7,378 nucleotides of DNA. It comes from an uncultured Duganella sp. Its GTDB lineage: Bacteria; Pseudomonadota; Gammaproteobacteria; Burkholderiales; Burkholderiaceae. Location of the stretch: contig CAMLSG010000246.1 in the NCBI GenBank assembly GCA_946482635.1, forward strand, positions 1 to 7,378, in the 5' to 3' direction. The notes beneath the pieces were generated by a model that saw only the letters and a list, made by a program, of their open reading frames with translations, ran no database searches and had not been told where the DNA came from. Shown here one piece after another: positions 1 through 7,223 of the stretch. Each line of letters opens with the position of its first letter. The first letter of the stretch is position 1. The position numbers were made by a program, and so were the translations under genes.

Positions 1-237
1 GTTCATACCCACTTCAAGGGTGCGCTTCCAGGGATAGTAATCGATGCTGGCCGTGCTGCCGAGGCGCGCGAAAACCGCGAATGAATAGGCGCCGGAAAGG
101 CCGTTATCAGGCAGGGAGGCCGACACGAACGGCGGCCATTCTTCCGAAGCGAGGCGCACTGCGGACCCGGCGACGGCGCAGCCTTGCCACCCGAGCAGCA
201 AGCCAAGCCCCCAACCGATCACCTGCACAACACGCAT
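1..237 (-). CDS. Periplasmic solute-binding protein, SBP_bac_3-like (N-terminal part, runs off the window)
   Basis: Only the first 79 codons are present; the frame is open to the window edge with no stop. The ATG at 237 begins a signal peptide: MRVV, a hydrophobic stretch to about residue 17, then an AxA site at A21-V22-A23 with likely cleavage before G24. There is a Cys at 20, but WQGC is not a good lipobox, so a soluble periplasmic protein is more likely than a lipoprotein. The mature start reads VRLASEEWPPFVSASLPD, then a G-x-Y-S-F-A-V-F-A segment and DYYPWKR. This is the usual opening of family-3 extracellular solute-binding domains (amino-acid-type ABC transport or orphan sensors). The ligand cannot be told from this fragment. 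A weak purine-rich GGATGGGGAA precedes the start. It is divergent from rnfB. The family call is recognition by eye. Confidence 0.72.
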   Translation of the reverse strand, partial: MRVVQVIGWGLGLLLGWQGCAVAGSAVRLASEEWPPFVSASLPDNGLSGAYSFAVFARLGSTASIDYYPWKRTLEVGMN

Positions 238-273
238 GGTTCCCCATCCTCGGTAAAAAGGAGTAATGATCCC

Positions 274-360
274 ATGGAAGTTGATGTAAAGCAACTTCCG
301 CAAAGGCAGCGCAGATATTGGATAATAGCGCTTTACCGTTTCGCCTCCGACCGTGACTGA
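274..360 (+). CDS. Possible 28-codon leader ORF overlapping the rnfB start
   Basis: An ATG at 274 opens a 28-residue frame (starts [16 protein letters not shown], ends FASDRD) that stops with TGA at 358-360. That is inside rnfB, whose GTG start is at 353, in another frame. A consensus AAGGAG lies at 258-263, ten bases before the ATG, whereas the rnfB GTG has no visible Shine-Dalgarno. The arrangement would fit translational coupling, with ribosomes ending the short ORF restarting at the GTG. No homology is recognised, and the peptide may be incidental. An equally open reading is that the AAGGAG is chance and only rnfB is translated. Confidence 0.25.
   Translation: MEVDVKQLPQRQRRYWIIALYRFASDRD
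276..299. repeat. Perfect 8-bp inverted repeat in the divergent spacer
   Basis: GGAAGTTG (276-283) and CAACTTCC (292-299) are exact reverse complements separated by 8 bases. The repeat lies between the divergent solute-binding gene and rnfB, and within the first codons of the small ORF at 274. A regulator-binding dyad or an mRNA hairpin near the leader start are both possible. No known operator is recognised. Confidence 0.5.
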
Positions 361-1030
361 ACCGAAGACCCTGGCCGACCGCATCGAGGACGTGCTGCCG
401 CAAACCCAATGTACGAAGTGCAGCTACAAGGGCTGCCGACCGTATGCGGAAGCGATTGCGTCCGGTGAAGCGAACATCAACCAATGCCCGCCCGGCGGCG
501 CGGAAGGCATCCGCCGTTTATCCAGCGTTACCGGGCGTCCAGTCATTCCGCTGAATCCCGTCAACGGCTTCGAGCGCCCGCGCGCGGTGGCCTTCATCGA
601 CGAGTCGCTGTGCATCGGCTGCACCCTGTGCATCCAGGCCTGCCCGGTCGACGCCATCATGGGCGCGGCCAAGCAGATGCATACGATCATCCCGGAACAG
701 TGCACCGGCTGCGACCTGTGCGTGCCGGCCTGCCCGGTCGACTGCATCGTCATGTATCCGGTGACCGAAACCACAGGCTGGGATGCCTGGACGCAGCCGC
801 AAGCCGACGAGGCGCGCGACCGCCACGACTTCCGCCTGGCGCGCCTGATCCGCGAGCGCGAGGAAAACGATGCGCGCCTGGCAGCGAAAGCCCACGCCAA
901 AGCCGCCGCCGTGGAACGCCTGACGCCGGAGAATGAAGCCGAACTGGCGGAGAAGGAACGCAAGCGCCAGATCATCGCCGCCGCCATGGAACGCGCCCGC
1001 CAGCGCGCTGAATCCGACAAGAATAAATGA
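353..1030 (+). CDS. rnfB: RnfB/RsxB-type iron-sulfur electron transport protein, without membrane anchor
   Basis: This 225-residue protein carries three [4Fe-4S] motifs. The N-terminal RnfB Fe-S domain has C20, C23, C28 and C45 in a CxxCxxxxC...NxCPPGG context. Two ferredoxin-type motifs follow: C87-C90-C93-C97 and C117-C120-C123-C127, each ending CPV(D). Residues 137-225 form a charged Ala/Arg/Glu-rich tail, probably helical. In E. coli, RsxB/RnfB is a subunit of the membrane Rnf/Rsx electron-transfer complex and has an N-terminal membrane helix. Here the Fe-S domain starts within 20 residues of the initiator, so that helix is missing and the protein is probably cytoplasmic. The start is GTG at 353; an in-frame TAG at 326 with no better start between fixes this. 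There is no clear Shine-Dalgarno. It overlaps nth by four bases (ATGA). No rnfA, C, D, G or E is in view. Its electron donor and acceptor are unknown. Confidence 0.93.
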   Translation: MTEPKTLADRIEDVLPQTQCTKCSYKGCRPYAEAIASGEANINQCPPGGAEGIRRLSSVTGRPVIPLNPVNGFERPRAVAFIDESLCIGCTLCIQACPVDAIMGAAKQMHTIIPEQCTGCDLCVPACPVDCIVMYPVTETTGWDAWTQPQADEARDRHDFRLARLIREREENDARLAAKAHAKAAAVERLTPENEAELAEKERKRQIIAAAMERARQRAESDKNK

Positions 1031-1674
1031 ACAACGCCAAACGCCAACTGATCTTTGAACGCCTGCGCGAGGCGAACCCCAATCCCGAAACCGAACTGGA
1101 ATACACCACGCCATTCGAACTGCTGATCGCCGTACTGCTGTCGGCGCAGGCGACCGATGTTGGCGTGAACAAGGCCACGCGCAAGCTGTATCCGGTGGCG
1201 AATACGCCGCAGGCGATCCTCGATCTGGGGCTTGACGAGCTGACCGAATACATCCGCACCATTGGCTTGTACAAGACCAAGGCGAAGAACGTGATCGCGA
1301 CTTGCCGGATCCTGGTGGACCAATACGGCGGCGAAGTGCCGGAGACGCGCGAAGAACTGGAGCAGTTGCCGGGCGTAGGCCGCAAAACGGCCAACGTGGT
1401 GCTGAATACCGCCTTCCGGCAAGTGGCGATGGCGGTCGACACGCATATCTTCCGCGTCTCCAACCGCACCGGCATTGCGCCGGGCAAGAACGTCGACATC
1501 GTCGAACAGAAGCTGATGAAGTTCGTACCGAAAGAATTCCTGATGGACGCGCACCACTGGCTGATCCTGCACGGCCGCTACACCTGCGTGGCGCGCAAGC
1601 CGAAGTGCTGGAACTGCATCATCGCCGACCTGTGCGAGTTCAAGGGCAAGACACCGGCACCCGCCGACGCCTGA
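1027..1674 (+). CDS. nth: Endonuclease III (DNA glycosylase/AP lyase)
   Basis: Nth removes oxidised pyrimidines from DNA and cleaves the abasic site by beta-elimination, in base excision repair. The 215-residue product matches the E. coli enzyme (211) in length and even in numbering. The helix-hairpin-helix [12 protein letters not shown] contains the Schiff-base lysine K120, and the catalytic aspartate is D138 in AVDTHIFRV. The [4Fe-4S] loop is C187-x6-C194-x2-C197-x5-C203. LLSAQATD at 37-44 is the usual N-terminal signature. Every key residue is present, so the enzyme should be active. The ATG overlaps the rnfB stop (ATGA), implying translational coupling and a shared transcript. In E. coli nth likewise follows the rsx genes, but here only rnfB remains beside it. 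The gene converges on proB across a palindrome-rich spacer. Confidence 0.98.
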   Translation: MNNAKRQLIFERLREANPNPETELEYTTPFELLIAVLLSAQATDVGVNKATRKLYPVANTPQAILDLGLDELTEYIRTIGLYKTKAKNVIATCRILVDQYGGEVPETREELEQLPGVGRKTANVVLNTAFRQVAMAVDTHIFRVSNRTGIAPGKNVDIVEQKLMKFVPKEFLMDAHHWLILHGRYTCVARKPKCWNCIIADLCEFKGKTPAPADA

Positions 1675-1687
1675 AAACCGGAACTTC

Positions 1688-1714
1688 GGTGTCCGACCCG
1701 CAGGGTCAGACACC
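1688..1714. repeat. REP-like palindrome, copy 1 (nth/proB convergent spacer)
   Basis: A hairpin with a 12-bp stem (1688-1699 with 1703-1714), one mismatch (1694/1708) and a GCA loop. The arms read GGTGTC-C-GACCC and GGGTC-A-GACACC. It lies 14 bases after the nth stop. It has no T-tract, so it is not a classical intrinsic terminator, although hairpins at convergent gene ends can protect mRNA or act as punctuation. Its 25-base core matches the reverse complement of copy 2 at 23 positions. Confidence 0.8.
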
Positions 1715-1736
1715 TGGCCAGCGGCCGCTGCGGGTT

Positions 1737-1763
1737 AGTGTCAGACCCTGCGGGTCTGACACT
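1737..1763. repeat. REP-like palindrome, copy 2, inverted relative to copy 1
   Basis: A perfect 12-bp stem (1737-1748 with 1752-1763) closes a TGC loop. The arms are AGTGTCAGACCC and GGGTCTGACACT. It lies just beyond the proB stop on the minus strand. The loop is the reverse complement of the copy 1 loop (GCA), so the two copies form an inverted pair. Between them, 1719-1730 is a perfect 12-base palindrome (CAGCGGCCGCTG). Outside them, AAACCGG (1675-1681) and CCGGTTT (1770-1776) are also complementary, and the latter overlaps the proB stop codon. Confidence 0.8.
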
Positions 1764-1774
1764 GGTTTACCGGT

Positions 1775-2893
1775 TTAGAGCAGGACCATATTGTCGCGGT
1801 GGATCAGCTCATGGCCCTCGACATAGCCGAGGATAGCTTCGATCTCGGCGGAAGGCTTGCGCTTGATACGGCGCGTTTCGGCGCTGGTGTAGTTGCTGAT
1901 GCCGCGCGCAATGGCGTGGCCGTCTTCACCCAGGCAGGTAATCACGGCGCCTCGGCCGAACTCTCCGTGCACTTCGATCACGCCGATCGGCAGCAGGGAT
2001 TTGCCCTCTTTCACCAGCTTCTGTACCGCGCCAGCATCCAGCACGACCTGGCCTGCAGTGTGCAGGTGGTCCGCCATCCATTGCTTACGCGCAGTCAGGT
2101 GGCCGGTCTGCGCAGACAACTCGGTGCCGATGCTTTCGCCGCCGGCCAGGCGGGTCAGCACGTCGGCCTCGCGGCCGAAGGCGATCACGGTATGGGCGCC
2201 GGATTTCGCCGCACGTTTGGCGGCCAGGATCTTGGTCAGCATGCCGCCGCGTCCCAGCGAGGAACCGGCGCCGCCAGCCATCGCTTCCAGCGCAGGATCG
2301 CCGGCGCGGCCGTGGGTGATCAGGTAAGCCGAAGGGTCCTTGCGCGGGTCGGCGCTGAACAGGCCGCGCTGGTCGGTCAGGATGATCAGCGCATCGGCCT
2401 CAATCAGGTTTGCCACCAGCGCGCCCAGTGTGTCGTTGTCGCCGAACTTGATTTCGTCGGTGACGACGGTGTCGTTCTCGTTGATGATCGGGACCACGCC
2501 CAGGCGCAGCAAGGTGGTCAGCGTGGAGCGCGCGTTCAGGTAGCGTTCGCGGTCGGCCAGGTCGGCGTGGGTCAGCAGCACCTGGGCAGTGCCGATGCTG
2601 TGCTCGCGGAAGCTGGTTTCGTAAATCTGCGCGAGGCCCATCTGGCCCACGGCGGCGCATGCCTGGAGTTCGTGTATGTCCGTCGGTCGCTTGTCGAAGC
2701 CCAGGCGCAGCATGCCTTCGGCTACTGCGCCGGAGCTGACCAGCACCACTTCCTTGCCCAGCGCACGCAGGGCGGAAATCTGTGAGGCCCAGCGGGCGAT
2801 AGCGGCATGATCGAGCCCGCGGCCGTCATTGGTGACGAGCGAAGAGCCCACTTTGATGATGATGCGGGTGGAGTTCTGGATAAGCGAATTCAT
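1775..2893 (-). CDS. proB: Glutamate 5-kinase with C-terminal PUA domain
   Basis: ProB phosphorylates L-glutamate with ATP to gamma-glutamyl phosphate, the first and normally proline-inhibited step of proline synthesis, in the cytoplasm. The 372 residues compare with 367 in E. coli. The amino-acid kinase domain (about 1-265) shows IIIKVGSS with K14, [11 protein letters not shown] at 51-61, PIINENDTV at 135-143 and [12 protein letters not shown] at 150-161. A PUA domain fills about 280-372 ([16 protein letters not shown]...ARGISNY). It is the last gene of the rplU-rpmA-obgE-proB cluster, 138 bases after obgE, so it may be co-transcribed or have its own promoter. The ATG at 2893 is the only reasonable start because a TGA closes the frame seven codons upstream. 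No Shine-Dalgarno is visible before it. The partner proA is not in the window. Confidence 0.97.
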   Translation of the reverse strand: MNSLIQNSTRIIIKVGSSLVTNDGRGLDHAAIARWASQISALRALGKEVVLVSSGAVAEGMLRLGFDKRPTDIHELQACAAVGQMGLAQIYETSFREHSIGTAQVLLTHADLADRERYLNARSTLTTLLRLGVVPIINENDTVVTDEIKFGDNDTLGALVANLIEADALIILTDQRGLFSADPRKDPSAYLITHGRAGDPALEAMAGGAGSSLGRGGMLTKILAAKRAAKSGAHTVIAFGREADVLTRLAGGESIGTELSAQTGHLTARKQWMADHLHTAGQVVLDAGAVQKLVKEGKSLLPIGVIEVHGEFGRGAVITCLGEDGHAIARGISNYTSAETRRIKRKPSAEIEAILGYVEGHELIHRDNMVLL

Positions 2894-2983
2894 AGGACGG
2901 CAAAAGTCTGATCAAACAAAAGGTACGCGAAACTTCTGGTGATGCGCCGGGCGGGGTGATGCCGGCTTGCCGCAGACAATGCT

Positions 2984-3006
2984 CGCCCCCGCGGTTGGCA
3001 GGGGCG
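2984..3006. other. GC-rich dyad in the obgE-proB spacer
   Basis: CGCCCC (2984-2989) and GGGGCG (3001-3006) can pair across 11 bases. No T-tract follows on the minus strand, so an intrinsic terminator is not supported. It could be a structured leader for proB or a chance dyad in GC-rich DNA. The rest of the 138-base spacer shows no clear promoter. Confidence 0.3.
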
Positions 3007-3024
3007 GCAAAGATAAGAGGTTGT

Positions 3025-4189
<1,165 letters not shown>

Positions 4190-4195
4190 GGAGAG

Positions 4196-4209
4196 AAGGC
4201 TTTCGCCTT
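4196..4209 (-). promoter_or_regulatory. GAAA-tetraloop hairpin preceding the rpmA-obgE terminator
   Basis: On the minus strand AAGGC-GAAA-GCCTT forms a 5-bp stem with a GNRA tetraloop, 22 bases after the rpmA stop codon and six bases before the terminator. Its 3' arm, extended to AGCCTT (4201-4196), is also complementary to AAGGCT (4187-4182) in the terminator's 5' arm. The four segments therefore have an attenuator layout: 1:2 plus 3:4 terminates, and 2:3 would prevent the terminator. Use in the cell is inference. Confidence 0.5.
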
Positions 4210-4230
4210 ACTGTACCTGTATTTGCTGTA

Positions 4231-4491
4231 TTAAGCAGCAGCTACGACGGTAACGTACTTCTTGCTGTCCGGACCCTTGGTCACGAACTTCACAACGCCG
4301 TCCACCAGTGCGAACAGGGTGTGGTCCTTGCCGGTACCGACGTTTTCGCCAGCGGACACTGGGGTGCCGCGTTGACGGATGATGATGCCACCAGCGTTGA
4401 TGGACTGGCCGCCGTACACTTTAACGCCCAGGCGTTTTGATTCAGAGTCGCGACCGTTGCGGGTAGTACCGCCGCCTTTTTTGTGTGCCAT
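4231..4491 (-). CDS. rpmA: Large ribosomal subunit protein bL27
   Basis: bL27 is a 50S protein whose basic N-terminal tail reaches the peptidyl transferase centre. The 86 residues begin [20 protein letters not shown], the family signature. They continue with the conserved core [10 protein letters not shown] (44-53 region), [13 protein letters not shown] and the GxVKFxxKGP strand. The N-terminus starts directly with AHKK, without the cleaved extension known in Firmicutes, and is close to the 85-residue E. coli protein. AAGGAG lies eight bases upstream of the ATG. It follows rplU by 43 bases on the same transcript. Three TACAG repeats and an attenuator-like hairpin pair follow the stop. Confidence 0.99.
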   Translation of the reverse strand: MAHKKGGGTTRNGRDSESKRLGVKVYGGQSINAGGIIIRQRGTPVSAGENVGTGKDHTLFALVDGVVKFVTKGPDSKKYVTVVAAA

Positions 4492-4534
4492 TTAGTTACT
4501 CCTTGATAGCTCGGTGAGTCTTGATGAACAGCGA

Positions 4535-4846
4535 TTAGCCGTTGATCGAAACGATTTGGATTTCGGTGAAGTTTTGGCGATGGCCTTGACGCTTCTGGTA
4601 GTGCTTACGACGACGCATCTTGAAGATACGTACCTTGTCGTGACGACCTTGTGCGACTACTTTCACCAGAACCGATGCACCTGCAACCAGAGGAGCACCA
4701 AACTTGATGCTGTCGCCCGCGCCAACGGCGAGAACCTGGTCGATAGTGATTTCGGAACCAATGTCAGCCGGCAACTGTTCTACTTTAATTTTTTCGCCAG
4801 CAGCAACTTTGTATTGTTTGCCGCCGGTTTTTATGACCGCGTACAT
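4535..4846 (-). CDS. rplU: Large ribosomal subunit protein bL21
   Basis: bL21 is a 50S protein that binds 23S rRNA. All 103 residues match the family, which is 103 in E. coli. The N-terminus is [25 protein letters not shown]. The basic C-terminal region holds the signature [21 protein letters not shown], followed by FTEIQI. AAGAGG lies about ten bases before the ATG. It is the first gene of the rplU-rpmA-obgE-proB cluster and has a strong promoter about 80 bases upstream, giving a leader of roughly 74 bases. No autoregulatory leader structure is recognised. Confidence 0.99.
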   Translation of the reverse strand: MYAVIKTGGKQYKVAAGEKIKVEQLPADIGSEITIDQVLAVGAGDSIKFGAPLVAGASVLVKVVAQGRHDKVRIFKMRRRKHYQKRQGHRQNFTEIQIVSING

Positions 4847-4926
4847 GATTGGAAACCTCTTGAATTGTTAATAAGTCCCTCTTGCTCGACGCCCAAAAAC
4901 AACGGACGGAAGCCGGGGAACCGCTG

Positions 4927-4955
4927 ATTATACATAGTTTTGGGAAACCGGTCAA
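4927..4955 (-). promoter_or_regulatory. Sigma-70 promoter for rplU
   Basis: On the minus strand, TTGACC (4955-4950), a 17-base spacer and TATAAT (4932-4927) form a near-consensus promoter: five of six bases match at -35 and six of six at -10, at the optimal spacing. Transcription would start near 4920, leaving a leader of about 74 bases before rplU. This strength suits a ribosomal protein operon. Confidence 0.85.
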
Positions 4956-4981
4956 AAGGTATTGTCGACGGGCGGCCGTCG

Positions 4982-5010
4982 TGGTATGTCGGCAACGAGT
5001 AACGTATAAT
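4982..5010 (+). promoter_or_regulatory. Promoter for ispB
   Basis: A perfect -10 box TATAAT lies at 5005-5010. At 17 bases upstream the -35 region TGGTAT (4982-4987) is poor, so the promoter depends on its -10 or on an activator. Transcription would start near 5017, about 57 bases before the ATG at 5074. The promoter is back-to-back with that of rplU and does not overlap it. Confidence 0.6.
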
Positions 5011-5073
5011 CGCGGCACTCTTACCAACCTTACCAGTAGGTTTGCCTTGTCGAACAACGCCCAGAACAACATC

Positions 5074-6024
5074 ATGAGCACCATTGCCGCCGATATGGAC
5101 GCGGTCAATTCGGTGATCCGCCAGCGCCTTCACTCGGAAGTGGCGCTGGTCAACCAGATTGCTGAATATATCATCAGCGCGGGCGGCAAGCGTATCCGAC
5201 CAGTCCTGGTCCTGCTGGTAGCGAATGCATACAACTACAAGGGCGTCGGCCACCATGAACTGGCCGCCGTGGTGGAGTTCATCCACACCGCGACCCTGCT
5301 GCATGACGATGTGGTTGACGAATCGTCAATGCGCCGCGGCCGCCAGACGGCCAACGCCCTGTTCGGCAATGCCGCGTCGGTGCTGGTGGGCGACTTCCTC
5401 TACTCCCGCGCCTTCCAGATGATGGTGTCGCTGGACTCCATGCGCGTAATGCAGATCCTGTCCGATGCGACCAATGTGATCGCCGAGGGCGAAGTGCTGC
5501 AGCTACTGAACATGCACGACCCGGACGTGACCGAAGAAAGCTACCTGCAGGTGATCCGCTCCAAGACTGCCAAGCTGTTCGAAGCGGCTGCGGAGCTGGG
5601 CGCGCTGGTTGCCGGCGCTTCCGACGCCGACATCGCCGCCGCAGGCGAATATGGCCGCTCGCTGGGCACCGCCTTCCAGCTGATCGACGACGTGCTGGAT
5701 TACGCCGGCGATGCGACCGAAATCGGCAAAAACGTGGGCGATGACCTGCGCGAAGGCAAGCCTACCCTGCCGCTGATCTGGCTGATGGAAAACGGCACCG
5801 AGGAACAGCGCGCCCTGGTCCGCTCCTGCATCGAGAACGGCGACGAACAGCACTTCGATACCATCCTGGCCGCCATCACCAACAGCGGCGCACTGGATTA
5901 CACCCGCCGCGCCGCAGAAGTAGCAGCGCAGCGTGCCATCGATGCGATTGTCGCCATGCCGGACGGGGTCTACAAACAATCCCTGCTGCAGCTGGCCCGC
6001 TTCTCGGTGGACCGCAGCCACTAA
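5074..6024 (+). CDS. ispB: Polyprenyl (octaprenyl) diphosphate synthase
   Basis: This trans-prenyltransferase extends farnesyl diphosphate with isopentenyl diphosphate to make the ubiquinone side chain. From the ATG at 5074 it has 316 residues (E. coli IspB 323). Seen are GGKRIRP (37-43), the first Asp-rich motif HDDVVD with D78, D79 and D82, K164-T165, the second Asp-rich motif QLIDDVLD with D205, D206 and D209, and GKNVGDDLREGKPTLPL. Chain length cannot be read from sequence alone; C8 is the usual product in betaproteobacteria. The start is uncertain: the ATG has no Shine-Dalgarno, while an in-frame TTG at 5047 has AGTAGG six bases upstream and would add nine residues. A longer reading back to 4882 is unlikely because it would cover both divergent promoters. 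A strong terminator follows. Confidence 0.95.
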   Translation: MSTIAADMDAVNSVIRQRLHSEVALVNQIAEYIISAGGKRIRPVLVLLVANAYNYKGVGHHELAAVVEFIHTATLLHDDVVDESSMRRGRQTANALFGNAASVLVGDFLYSRAFQMMVSLDSMRVMQILSDATNVIAEGEVLQLLNMHDPDVTEESYLQVIRSKTAKLFEAAAELGALVAGASDADIAAAGEYGRSLGTAFQLIDDVLDYAGDATEIGKNVGDDLREGKPTLPLIWLMENGTEEQRALVRSCIENGDEQHFDTILAAITNSGALDYTRRAAEVAAQRAIDAIVAMPDGVYKQSLLQLARFSVDRSH

Positions 6025-6029
6025 AGAAC

Positions 6030-6053
6030 AAGGCGCCAATCGGCGCCTTTTTT
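6030..6053 (+). terminator. Rho-independent terminator of ispB
   Basis: AAGGCGCC (6030-6037) pairs perfectly with GGCGCCTT (6042-6049) around an AATC loop, running into six T (6048-6053). It begins five bases after the ispB stop. The convergent minus-strand gene stops at 6055, so the hairpin also lies just past its end. Read that way the tail is only TTGTTCTTT, a weaker terminator. Confidence 0.93.
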
Positions 6054-6054
6054 C

Positions 6055-6864
6055 TTACTGCGCCTTGATCGCAGCGATACGCCGCTTGGCGAAGTATGCC
6101 TTCCACGCATGCGGCGCGACCGCAGGGTAGCGCAGCTTGCCCAGCGCCAGCCATGCATCTCGATAAGCCAGCCAGCTACGTTGCCTTTCGGGCTCGATTT
6201 TCATCTGGTTCATTTCGCGCTCGGCCGCGGCGGCATCTTCCACCGTGAAGGACGGCAGCTTGCCGGCCTCGAAATCCAGCAAGGAGTTGAGGATTTCCTC
6301 AATTTGCGCCGGATCTGCCCCGTGGCGCCGCACCTGCTGCAAAGCGGATTTCTCGGCATCGTTCCAGCGCGCCGAAATGGTGTCGATGCGTGCGTTGCGG
6401 TCCTGGTCGGCCAGGTCCAGCTGGATCGCGGCACAGCGCGACAGCAGATGGCTGTTTGCCGCGTCATCGCACATGTCGATCTTCGGCGATGGGCCTTCCT
6501 TACCGGTCTGCATGCGCGCCAACCGGGCCAGGCGCGCTTCGATCTCGGTGGCATCGGAGCGGCAGGCCGCCATCTTCGCCACCGCATAATTGCGCGGCAC
6601 GCCCAGGCCGTTCGCGTACAGCATCATCAGGATATCCTGGCTATCCGCCGCAAAGGCGCAGTGGCGCGCTTTCACATAATCGAAGTGCACGCCGATACCG
6701 TAATACAGCTTGTCCGCATCGCACTGCTTCAAGGCCGCAGCCTGCTCCGCCGTCGGGCGATGCGGGAATGGGTAGGTGGCCAGCTTGTGGATCTCGCATT
6801 CCGAAGTGTCGGCATGCGCGCTGGAGGCCAGCGCCAGCAAAGCGGTAACGAAGGCTTTACGCAC
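6055..6864 (-). CDS. Exported LprI/DUF1311-like protein with a SEL1-like segment
   Basis: The 269-residue product has a clear signal peptide: MRK, a hydrophobic stretch AFVTALLALASSAHA, and AxA cleavage after A18. Residues 77-101 (LMMLYANGLGVPRNYAVAK) resemble a single SEL1-type repeat. The C-terminal half resembles LprI/DUF1311 proteins: C132 DDAANSHLLSRC144, then a helical region and W231-LAYRDAW238, like the family's W-x-x-YRDA motif but with Trp where Cys is common. Six cysteines (23, 48, 69, 101, 132, 144) all lie in the first 144 mature-side residues and could form disulfides in the periplasm. LprI-type proteins include lysozyme inhibitors, but that role is not shown here. The start is GTG at 6864, immediately after the TAA of the upstream arsC-like gene, with a weak AAAGAG nine bases before. 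Translational coupling is likely. Confidence 0.8.
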   Translation of the reverse strand: MRKAFVTALLALASSAHADTSECEIHKLATYPFPHRPTAEQAAALKQCDADKLYYGIGVHFDYVKARHCAFAADSQDILMMLYANGLGVPRNYAVAKMAACRSDATEIEARLARLARMQTGKEGPSPKIDMCDDAANSHLLSRCAAIQLDLADQDRNARIDTISARWNDAEKSALQQVRRHGADPAQIEEILNSLLDFEAGKLPSFTVEDAAAAEREMNQMKIEPERQRSWLAYRDAWLALGKLRYPAVAPHAWKAYFAKRRIAAIKAQ

Positions 6865-7212
6865 TTAGATGATCTCTTTGACCGTTTCCGGCGGACGGCA
6901 CAGGCGCACGCCCTTGTCGGTCACCACGAAGGGACGGTTGATCAGCTCCGGATGCGCCATCATGGCGTCAACCAGCTTGTCTTCAGGCAGCGATTCGTCG
7001 GCCAGGCCAAGCTGGTCGTACAGCTCGCCCTTGTTGCGCATGGCGCCGCGCGCCGTCAGGCCGGCACGCGCGATCAGGTCGACCAGGACTTCGCGCGATG
7101 GCGGCGCCTTCAGGTATTCAACGATTTCCGGCTCGATGCCCGCTTCGCGGATCAGCGCCAGCGCGCCGCGCGAATTGCTGCACGAGTTGTTGTGATAAAT
7201 GGTGATTCCCAT
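6865..7212 (-). CDS. arsC: ArsC-family (glutaredoxin-dependent) arsenate reductase-like protein
   Basis: The family has a thioredoxin-like fold and reduces arsenate to arsenite using glutathione and glutaredoxin. In 115 residues the protein shows ITIYHNNSCSNSR with active-site C11. It also carries R59, R93 and R106, corresponding to the three arginines that position arsenate in plasmid R773 ArsC (C12, R60, R94, R107). LINRPFVVTDKGVRLCRPPE is very close to that enzyme. It stops about 25 residues earlier than R773 ArsC, as many chromosomal relatives do. No arsR, arsB or acr3 is in the window, so a general thiol-oxidoreductase role is also possible. The ATG at 7212 is the only start found and has no clear Shine-Dalgarno. 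It precedes the exported LprI-like gene with no gap. Confidence 0.9.
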   Translation of the reverse strand: MGITIYHNNSCSNSRGALALIREAGIEPEIVEYLKAPPSREVLVDLIARAGLTARGAMRNKGELYDQLGLADESLPEDKLVDAMMAHPELINRPFVVTDKGVRLCRPPETVKEII

Positions 7213-7223
7213 GATGCAAATGA

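Noticed and set aside
107..484. 125-codon minus-strand open frame covering the left spacer
   Set aside because: It is in a different frame from the solute-binding protein, starts inside rnfB and has no recognisable content. The 1-237 frame has a signal peptide and family motifs instead.
424..1713. 429-codon minus-strand open frame opposite rnfB and nth
   Set aside because: It is antisense to two well-conserved genes with full catalytic motifs. The translation is Arg/Ala-rich without domains, a typical GC-rich shadow frame.
1675..1776. Short CRISPR-like repeat array
   Set aside because: There are only two copies, in opposite orientation, each a self-complementary hairpin, with no regular spacers or cas genes nearby.
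1799..2785. 328-codon plus-strand open frame opposite proB
   Set aside because: ProB on the minus strand has all family motifs. This translation is low-complexity Gln/Ala/Val-rich and has no recognisable domain.
4856..4926. Structured ribosomal protein leader in the rplU 5' region
   Set aside because: I could not find a convincing stem or a known L21 leader motif. A T-run after CCGTCCGTTG has no matching hairpin before it.
4882..5073. N-terminal extension of ispB back to an ATG at 4882
   Set aside because: The extension would cover both the rplU and ispB promoters, and its translation looks non-coding. The family N-terminus aligns from about 5047-5074.
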